A stretch of DNA of 64,000 nucleotides from Hyparrhenia diplandra. Its lineage: Eukaryota; Streptophyta; Magnoliopsida; Poales; Poaceae. Shown here piece after piece: positions 55,655-64,000 of this stretch (the first letter of the stretch is position 1; every line of letters starts with the position of its first letter). The translations under genes were made by a program, and so were the position numbers. The notes below the pieces were generated by a model. It did no database searches. It was not told the DNA's origin and worked only from the letters and a program-made list of their open reading frames with translations. The stretch is taken from positions 62,001-126,000 of the forward strand of contig JADLZK010007673.1 of the NCBI GenBank assembly GCA_015847255.1. Direction: 5' to 3'.

Positions 55655-57659
55655 AAGCCACCTCACTTTGATGGTGAAAGTTCTTTTGATCATTGGAAGA
55701 GAAAGATGACCATGTACCTTGGATCGATACATGAGAGAGTATTGGAGGTGACGGAGAATGACTATGTCATCCTTGATCCCACCAAGCTCACCGATGAGGA
55801 TAGGGCAAACCGGACTTGTAATCGAATGACACTCAACACCATATACAATGCCATCGATGCAAAAGATATTTGAGAGCATCAAGGACTTGGACCGTGCAAG
55901 TGAAGTATGGACAAGATTGAGTGAGACATATGAGGACATCAAAGTTGTCAAGAGTGCCAAGCTATATGGTCTCAAAAGTGAGTTTGAGACTTTCAAGATG
56001 AAGGAAGGTGAAACAATTCTTGAGATCTTTCATCGTCTACAAGTGATTGTGAATGATCTCAAGACATTGGGCTACAAGACACAAGATCAAGGCTTTTGTC
56101 ACAAATTCTTGATTAGCCTACCTTCAAGATTCAAGATGTTGATCCTCATGCTACAAAGAGATGGGCTTGATACAAAAAAGCCAAATAATTTGCTTGGAGA
56201 GGTATTGACATTTGACAAGTATGATCATGATGTGAATGCCAAGGAAAAGAAAGAAGACAAGAAGGTGGAGGAGAAGAAGATAGTTGCATTCAAGGCATCT
56301 TCTACCTCATGCAAGGGCAAGGCAAAAGCACAAGAAGAAGAATGTGATGTATCCGGTCTAGAAGAGGTTGATGAAGCTCTTGCCTTAGTTGTCAAGAAAT
56401 TTGGCACCATGCTCAAGTACAAGAGAAGATTTAGGAACTACAAGAAGAAGGACACTCCCAAGGGCAATGAAGATAATAGGCTATGTTGGAAGTGTGATAG
56501 TCCCGATCATCTCTTTGAGGAATGTCCTCATAGGAAGGACAAGAAGAACAACAAGGATCATCGAAGAGGCAAGAACAAAGCCACCTTCAAGAAGGGCAAA
56601 GATGGTGCATTTGTTGTGACTTGGGATAGTGATGAGTCCGAAGAAGAAGAAGAGGGCAAGGCAATGATGGCATTAGTTGATCAAGAGAAGCCTTCTCTAT
56701 TTGACTCATCCTCCGGTTCATGCTTCATGGCTAAGGCCACTAAGGTATATGATGATGATGAACCAAACACTAATGAAGTAAAATATGATAGTGAGGTTGA
56801 ATATGATGAATCAAATGAACCCACTAAAGAAGATATGTTTGAGGCAATGGAGCAAGCCAACATTGTTCTGATAGCTAAGGCTAAGGAATGTAAGGCCTTA
56901 GAAAAGAGAGTTGCCTCTCTTGAAAAGAGTCTTAGGAAGCAAGAAGCCTCTTATGAGTGTCTAAAGGAAGACCATGAGGAGCTTCAACTTGCCCACACAA
57001 AGCTTGAAAAAGCTCATTCCTTGCTAGTAGCTAAGTGTGACAAGGTTATCTTGGTCTCCAAGATGGATGTTGGTTCAACATGTGACATTATAGATGAACC
57101 ATTTGTGGTTGATGTTGAAGAACCAAACATACCATCCACATCCACACCAACCCACTCTACCTCCACTAGTAGTGATGAAAAGATTTTAGATTCATCATTA
57201 TTAGTTGAGAATGAGACTCTCAAGAGAGAGGTGGATGAGCTCACCCACGCCTTGGGTAAGGCATATGGTGGGGATGCCAAGTTGCTAAAGTGCTTGGGTA
57301 GCCAAAGATTTTCCCTTAACAAGGAAGGTCTAGGGTATACTCCCAAGAAAGGCAAGAAGGCCTTTGTGACTCCAAAGCCTAGCTTTGTGAAGAGCAACGG
57401 TTCCTATTGCTATAGATGCAAGCAAGTTGGGCATCAAGAGCAAGAATGTGCTAAAAAGAACACCAACAAGAAAGCAAACAAAGTGCATTCAATTTGTTTT
57501 GGTTCTTGCTATTTGCTTACCAAGAGGGAGAATGGTGTTAAGGCAAAGTTCATTGGTACACCAATTGTGGAACCAAAGAAGAAGTCCATTTGGGTGTCAA
57601 AGTCTTTGGTAACTAACCTCCAAGGACCCAAGCAAAGATGGGTACCTAAATCTCATTGA
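55655..57659 (+). pseudogene. gag: Element F gag, one frameshift
   Basis: Gag-like coding starts by 55655 (PPHFDGESFDHWKRKMTMYL) and runs to a TGA near 55891; a one-base shift near 55865 moves it into the main frame, 55848-57659, 603 codons. That frame has the copia gag core (VWTRLSETYED, FHRLQVIVNDL), a CCHC knuckle at residues 213-226 (CWKCDSPDHLFEEC), a coiled coil around residues 330-395, and a second CCHC at 521-534 (CYRCKQVGHQEQEC). Two knuckles and a long coiled-coil extension fit SIRE/Maximus. Gag would form the particle shell and bind RNA. The initiator ATG is uncertain because of the shift and the nearby element G. Confidence 0.85.
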
Positions 57660-57671
57660 TTTGTTTTGTAG

Positions 57672-60600
57672 GTGGACTACAAGTCCGGAGGGAGGCATTG
57701 GATTGTTGATAGTGGGTGCACTCAATACATGACCGGTGATGCTAGAATGTTCAACTCTTTTGATACAAGGTCAAGTGGTGGTGGAATTACATTTGGTGAT
57801 AATAGTAGAGACAAGGTCAAAGGACATGGCAAGATTGAAATCACAAATGAATTGAGCATATCCAATGTGGCACATGTTGACAAGGTGAACTACAACTTGC
57901 TCTCGGTAGCACAATTATGTGACCTTGGTTTCAAATGCATATTTGGGGTCAATGATATTGAGGTTGTTAGTGAGAAAGATTCAAAGTTGATATTCAAAGG
58001 CTTTAGGCATGACAATCTCTATCTAGTTGACTTTGGCACTAGTGAAGCTAAATTGAGTACACGCTTGCTTTCCAAATCAAGTATGGGTTGGTTATAGCAT
58101 AGAAGACTTGGACATGTTGGCATGAAACAATTGAACAAGCTTGTGAAGCACAACTTAGTGAGAGGCTTGGATGGAGTTGAGTTTGAAAAGGACAAGTTAT
58201 GTAGTGCATGTCAAGCCGGCAAGCAAGTGGGCAACACTCATCCTAAGAAGAATTTCATGAGCACTTGCAAGCCATTTGAGTTGATGTATATGGATTTATT
58301 TGGACCAACTACATACACTAGCATTGGTGGAAATAAGTATGGATTTGTGATTGTGGATGATTTCACTAGATATACTTGGGTATTCTTTCTCAATGACAAG
58401 AGTGACACATATTCCATCTTCAAGACATTTCTCAAGCAAGTGTGCAATGAATATGATGTTACCATCAAGAAAGTGAGAAGTGACAATGGTAGTGAATTCA
58501 AGAATACAAGAATTGAAGAGCTATGCAATGACTATGGCATTAAGTATGAATTCTCAACTACCTACACACCACAATCCAATGGCCTAGTTGAGAGGAAGAA
58601 TAGGACTGTCATGGATATGGTAAGGTCAATGCTTAGTGAATATGATGTGAGTCAATCATTTTGGGCCGAAGCAATCAACACCGCATGCTACTACATCAAC
58701 CGATTGTATTGTCATCCAATGATGGGCATGACACCCTATGAGCTACTAAATGGAAGAAAGCCAAGCATTGCTTACTTTAGAGTCTTTGGTTGCAAATGCT
58801 ACATTTTGAAGAAAGGCACTAGATTGGACAAGTTTGACAAGAAATGTGATGAGGGATTCTTGCTTGGTTATTCCACTACAAGCAAAGCATATAGAGTGTG
58901 GAATAGCACTAGTGGTCAACTTGAGGAAGTGCATGATGTTGAGTTTGATGAAACCAATGGGTCTCAAGATGAAGAAGAAAAATCTCAATGATGTTGGTGG
59001 AACTCAATTGGTAGATGCAATGAAGAACATGGACATTGGGCATATTAGGCCAACTCAAGTGATTGATGTTGATGATGACAAAGATCAAGTGCTTTCATCT
59101 CCAATGGGTCAAGCTAGTGGTTCTCAAGTGCAAGCTCAACAAGCTAGCACATCATCTCAAGTGCAAGGCACATCAAGTGATCAACCAAGTTCAAGCAATC
59201 AACTACCAATACTCTAAAATTCAAGTGTTGCTAGAGATCACCCAATTGATCAAATTGTTGGTGACATTGCTAGTGGAGTACAAACTAGAGGAAGACTTGC
59301 GGCATTTTGTGAGCACTTTGCATTTGTGTCTCAAAAAGAGCCGGAGAAGATTGATGATGCCATGAAAGATGAAGAATGGGTATTGGCAATGCAAGAGGAG
59401 CTAAATAACTTTGATAGAAATGAAGTTTGGGAATTGGTAGAAAGACCAAAGGATTACAATGTCATTGGAACCAAGTGGGTGTTCAAGAACAAGCAAGATC
59501 AAGATGGCATTGTGGTTAGAAACAAAGCAAGACTAGTTGCACAAGGTTACTCTCAAGTTGAGGGTCTTGACTTTGGTGAAACATATGCTCCGGTGGCAAG
59601 ATTAGAAGCAATTAGAATCCTATTAGCCTATGCATGTGCCCATAACATCAAGCTCTACCAAATGGATGTGAAGAGTGCATTTCTCAATGGTTACATCAAT
59701 GAGCTTGTATACGTTGAGCAACCTCCCAGTTTTGAAAATTATCATCATCCCGACCATGTTTACAAGTTGAAGAAGGCATTGTATGGCTTGAAGCAAGCAC
59801 CTAGAGCATGGTATGAGAGGTTGACAGATTTCTTACTCAAGAAGGGATTCAAGATGGGAAAGGTTGATACTACTCTCTTCACCAAGAAGATTGGCAAAGA
59901 TTTGTTCATCTTGCAAATATATGTAGATGATATCATATTTGGATCAACAAATCATGCTTATTGTGAAGAGTTTGCTAAAATGATGGCCAAAGAGTTTGAA
60001 ATGTCTATGCTTGGAGAGCTCACTTATTTCCTTAGACTTCAAATCAAGCAAATGAAGAATGACACTTTCATAAGTCAAGGTAAATACATAAGAGACATGA
60101 TCAAGAAGTATGACTTGGAAAATGCAAAGGGGATAACTACACCAATGGGTACAAGTGGCACCTTGGATCAAGATCTCAAAGGCAATATGGTTGATCAAAG
60201 GCTATTTCGGTCTATGATTGGAAGCTTACTTTATGTGACCGCTTCAAGACCGGATGTCATGTTTAGTGTATGTTTGTGTGCAAGATTTCAATCCTCACCA
60301 AGAGAAAGTCATCTCAAGGCCGCAAAGAGAATTTTGAGGTATTTGAAGCATACACAAGATGTTGGCTTATGGTATCCCAAGGGGTCTAGCTTTGAGCTTG
60401 TTGGATATTCGGACTCCGACTATGGTGGTTGCAAGATAAATAGAAGAAGCACTAGTGGCACATGTCAATTCCTTGGAAGATCTCTTGTGTCATGGTCCTC
60501 AAAGAAGCAAACAAGTGTGACACTCTCTACGCGGAAGCCGAATATGTTAGTGCGGGGAGTTGTTGTTGTCAACTACTTTGGATGAGGTCTACATTGAAGA

Positions 60601-60833
60601 ATTATGGTTTTGACTTCAACAAAGTATCCTTGTATTGTGACAATGAAAGTGCTTGCAAGATGACTCAAAATCCGGTGCAACATACAAGAACCAAGCACAT
60701 TGACATAAGGCACCATTTCATTAGAGAGCATCAACAACAAGGAGATATTGCAATCCATCCAATTGGTACCGAAGATCAACTTGCCGATATCTTTACCAAG
60801 CCACTTGATGAGAAGAGATTTTTGCAAGCTTAG
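57672..60833 (+). pseudogene. pol: Element F pol, several breaks
   Basis: Protease: WIVDSGCTQYMTGDAR near 57705. Integrase: zinc region from 58098 (HRRLGHVGMKQL ... CSACQAGK) and a complete D-D-35-E core (MDLFGP, RSDNGSEF, NGLVERKNR). Reverse transcriptase: DEEWVLAMQEELNNFDRNEV, MDVKSAFLNG and an intact YVDD. RNase H: GYSDSDYGGC and, in another frame, CDNESACKMTQN. Breaks: TAG at 58095 before HRRLGH, a one-base gain in an A run near 58980, TAA near 59215, and a one-base loss near 60531. The catalytic residues survive, so decay is fairly recent, but the polyprotein cannot be made as it stands. Confidence 0.9.
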
Positions 60834-61933
60834 AAATGAATTGAACATTCTTGACTTCTCCAATATGAGTTGAATGCACCCCACACATGTGACATGCCTC
60901 TCCACCAAGCCAAAGCAAAGGTGAAATTGTTTGACATGTCATCATAATATCTAAGGACTTGTTAGATCATATAGACATACAACTTGGTTCCTTAGGTTGC
61001 ATTCATGGAAAAGCAATGAATTTCAATGTATGTATGCCATCACTATTGTTTTATATGCTTGATTGATCTAGTGATGACATATGACATGCTTGTGGGCTTG
61101 CAATCTCAAGTGTTAAATTTGGATATATTGTCAAATATGTGATTCAACATAGACATGATAACCCTTTTATAAGGTGTGAAAAAGCTTGTCTTTGGTTCAA
61201 ACCGAATTACATGTATGGCAAGCTATCCAAATTTGGCCAATTTGAAAACTAATCTTTCCAATATCAAAAGAACATGATCAAACCTTTTATGTCAATCGGC
61301 GACAAAGGGGAGAGATTAGTGTGCATAAAGATTAGAAGGGGATCAAATTTTTTTGAAAGCACACAAGTAGGGGGAGCAAGCTCATAAGCCTTTTGTTGCA
61401 TTTGTTTGTCCACTAACATATGACTTGCTCTTACACATGTATTTAAATTTTATATATACATGCTTGTGTGTGGTGTATGCTAGCGGTAAATTAAATGATG
61501 GTTGAACAACTAGCATGCATAGGATGATATCTAGATATTTTGAATTCCACTCTAAATTCAAGTACCTTACTTATAATGTGATCTCACGTGGTACTTTAAG
61601 TTTTGATGAAATATCTAGTTATCCATGATGCTAAATATGGTGAGAAAGGCAACTCTGATTGGTATCACGCTTCAAAGGTCCATTTCTTTCACCATAGCAT
61701 CATTTTGGTAACATAGCTCACCCTCAATTTCAATATTCATACATGTATGCAAAGCTTCGTTCCAAACTCTTGGCATACATGTGAGGGGAGCTCATGCTAC
61801 CAAAACTGAATTTATTATGATTGTCCAAACCTATAATCATGAGCAAAATGCTTGGACAAACATGATATGTTCAAAAAATCTTTAATCATAAAATCTTTAT
61901 GAGGGTTGTCACCAATTACCAAAAAGGGGAGAT
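60834..61933 (+). other. Element F 3' region with three purine tracts
   Basis: Non-coding. Purine tracts occur at about 61303-61318 (acaaaggggagagatta), 61364-61381 (acaagtagggggagcaag) and 61918-61933 (ccaaaaaggggagat), the last directly before the LTR. No envelope-like frame is present. Confidence 0.75.
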
Positions 61934-64000
61934 TGAAAGTCTCTAGTTTGGTTTTGGCTAATTGATGAAACCCTCGGACTAACCTCTATGCTAAGTGGTT
62001 GAATTAGTTGAGGTGGTTCTAGCAAAGTGATCATGGTGGATGGACGATGGCGATCCAAAAGATTGATCAAGTGCTCGTGTTTTTGAAAAAGGGAAGAAAA
62101 AAACAAAATCTTATGGGCTCAAGGCAAAAGGTATAAAATAGGATTTTTGTTTTGCGGTCAAAACATAAATAGAGTGCGTGATCGGATTTAGGATAGATAA
62201 CCGTACTATAAAAAGGGGAAATCTTTAATTGCAATTGTTATCTAGTGCCACTAAGTGTGAGTCTCTTTTGCATATGCATATACTTAGTGACGTGGAGAGA
62301 GCGCAAGAGAAAGACTAAAATTTTATTTGTGAAAATTCTATCTCAAGTGCTATTGTCGGTTTAGCATTTTTTTGAGAGAGATATTTTTTAATAAAAAAGC
62401 TTTAAATAGAAATGGAAAAGGAGAGCATGTGGTGGTGCTTTTTCTTGCTCGATTGCATGGAGGCGGAAGTGAATTTGCGCTGGCTATTTTTGTCTTGCTG
62501 CCGTCGACATGGAAAGAAATAAAAAGAAAAGGCAGCTCGGGAGTGCTTGTTTGTGCATGGCTGCCTCTGTTCTGTGCTGGCCGTCGGCAGTTGGAGGAAG
62601 TTGTGGCTTCGTTGTTTTCAAATTCAAGTGGCCGGCCATCGACCAAGGTACTCCTGCCGTGCTGCTTTGACAACTTGGGCCTCTACTGCTACTGCTCTTG
62701 GCCTGCTGCTAGATAAATGCGCATGGGCTCCCTGCTTGCTGGGCCGGTGCTGCTGCCAGGCCAATGCCGCCGATGGGCCACGCGTGCTCGTGTGCGCTGC
62801 TGCTGCAGCAAGCTGGCTAGCCAAGCTAGCAAGGCATCGATCAATTCAGTACTAGTCTCTCCACTCGTTTTCTTCCAGAGAACAGCCGCCGCAGCTCGGT
62901 TCATCCAGACCAGAGGGCATTCGAGGGAGAGAATAGACAGGAAGGGCGACCGTTGCTGCTGTGGCCGCCGTGCTTGTGCGTGGGGACCGACTGCTCCTGA
63001 CCGTTGGAGGCCGGCCAAGGCTGGGGCGCTGGATAAGGCCATCGGCCCCTGTTCCACTCTTCTTCTCTCGGTCCCCAACAGAAAAGACACAGTGAGCTCT
63101 TCATTCCTCTCTTCCCCATCTCAAACCCTAGAAGAGAAGCTCAAATCCTCCATCCCTCCACTCTTTTGATTTGTGCTCCAATCAAGTAAGGGATTGTGCT
63201 CTAGAGATCGATTTGAGAGCTCCAAGAAAATCCCCTCCCTCTCCTCTCCTAGCTTGTTGCTCATTTGAGAGTGGATTTGGGGAAACCCTAGTGCATGCAT
63301 TGTGATTCAATTTCTTGGCACTAGGTGATTGTTTCAATTGGGGATTTCTTGTTTCTCTTGGAGAGCACCACTCTCTAGACGGTTTGGTGATTGGTGGAGG
63401 CGTTGGCAAGAGAAGGTGATTGTTCTTGGCCACCTCCGGTGATTTGTGAGAGGATTACACACTCCTCGTCGGGAAGACAAAGTGCAAGGAATATATTTGC
63501 TCGTGTCTTGGGTACCTCTCATTTGCTTTTGGGTGCAAGTAGCCTAAAGGCACTTGGCTAGGAGTGAGCTCCACCTTGCCCCCACACGTGAGAAGGTCGG
63601 CACAACGGAGACTAGCTTGAGGGTGCTCAAGTGAACTTTGGGTTAAATCTTGTGTCTCCATTTGTCTCTTGGTGATTGGTTTTAATTTGGTTATCTCATC
63701 ATATCATTCTTGGTGATTGGTTTGACTAGCCTCGACATTGTGGTATATCACCTCTACACTCTTGCATTACTTTCATATATATTGTGCTAGTGTAGTTTGA
63801 GTAGACTTGGTTAGTTGTTAGAGTAATTAGCTTGTTTACCTAGAGGTAAAGTAGTGACTTAGCCCATGTGTGTGAATTAGAGACTAGAGAAACTAGAATT
63901 GTCACTAGGAGGCTTGCCGACAAGTAGAGGTAGAGCAAACGCTTTTACGCTTTGTTATTTACTAACAAGTTGTTCTAGTGTTTTTGTAGAAATTTTATTA
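61934..64000 (+). repeat. Element F 3' LTR, cut by window edge
   Basis: Starts tgaaagtctctagtttgg. The last ~600 bases match the 5' LTR remnant. Open frames at 62350-63433 on both strands lie in U3/R sequence and have no recognised domain. Confidence 0.9.
62207..62216 (+). promoter_or_regulatory. TATA box of element F LTR
   Basis: The sequence tataaaaagg, about 270 bases into the LTR. It is the only intact promoter-like site for F, since the 5' LTR lacks this part. Confidence 0.55.

Larger units (their letters stand above)
48635..64000 (+). mobile_element. Element F: SIRE/Maximus-type Ty1 retrotransposon, plus, continues past window
   Basis: It has a partial 5' LTR (48635-49267), primer site, leader interrupted by CACTA element G, gag, pol, 3' region and 3' LTR from 61934 to the window edge. 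The LTR starts tgaaag and ends ctttca. By comparison with the 5' copy, about 38 bases of the 3' LTR lie beyond 64000, giving a ~2.1-kb LTR. It is related to element D but better preserved. Confidence 0.88.

Noticed and set aside
62350..63433. Several 80-150 codon frames on both strands
   Set aside because: They lie in the 3' LTR of element F and lack recognisable domains.

Overview
This window is nuclear DNA from a grass (Poaceae). I infer that from the intron-bearing germin-like protein gene, Stowaway-type MITEs (the ctccntccgtccc terminus), CACTA elements, and dense nesting of long Ty3 and Ty1 retrotransposons of the kinds common in cereals. The species cannot be fixed from sequence alone; an Oryza-like or panicoid grass would fit. 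There are no prokaryotic features, no tRNA or rRNA genes and no CRISPR array.

Layout. 34-1536: solo LTR with a one-mismatch 5-bp target duplication. 2081-2989 (minus): the only convincing intact host gene, a two-exon germin-like protein (cupin). 6228-6480: a broken tandem copy of that gene, followed by a duplicated ~400-bp upstream block. 7918-12159: small DNA transposons (two Stowaway MITEs, an 845-bp Mutator-like foldback element, a CACTA-like mini-element with GC-rich cargo, another MITE). 12170-13529: poorly preserved minus-strand retroposed remnant.

13530 to the end is one nest of large elements. Element A (13530 to ~38845) has a 4.03-kb LTR, an initiator-Met-type primer site and a ~3.4-kb internal region with no pol: a LARD-like non-autonomous element. 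Element B (19177-36044, minus orientation) sits in A with a perfect atcac duplication; it also lacks recognisable coding sequence. Element C (25261-34521, plus) sits in B and carries decayed Athila-type Ty3 gag-pol; its LTR resembles B's, so B may be a non-autonomous relative of C. Element D (38846-48634, minus) is a decayed SIRE/Maximus-type Ty1 element whose 3' LTR abuts truncated A LTR sequence. Element E (42592-45277) is a solo LTR inserted in D's reverse-transcriptase YVDD codons with a perfect duplication. Element F (48635 past the end, plus) is a second SIRE/Maximus element, head to head with D and missing the start of its 5' LTR. Element G (49325-55617) is a 6.3-kb CACTA transposon inserted between F's primer site and gag with a perfect aag duplication; it carries a further CACTA end (H), long hairpins, and intron/exon-like cargo including a PB1-like fragment.

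The features most worth a second look are the systematic CAG/CTG discordance between LTR copies, the opposite-orientation nesting of related elements B and C, and the cargo and hairpins of CACTA element G. Almost all retrotransposon genes are broken by stops or frameshifts, so nothing here looks autonomous. I found no clearly novel system; element G is the best candidate for undescribed biology.
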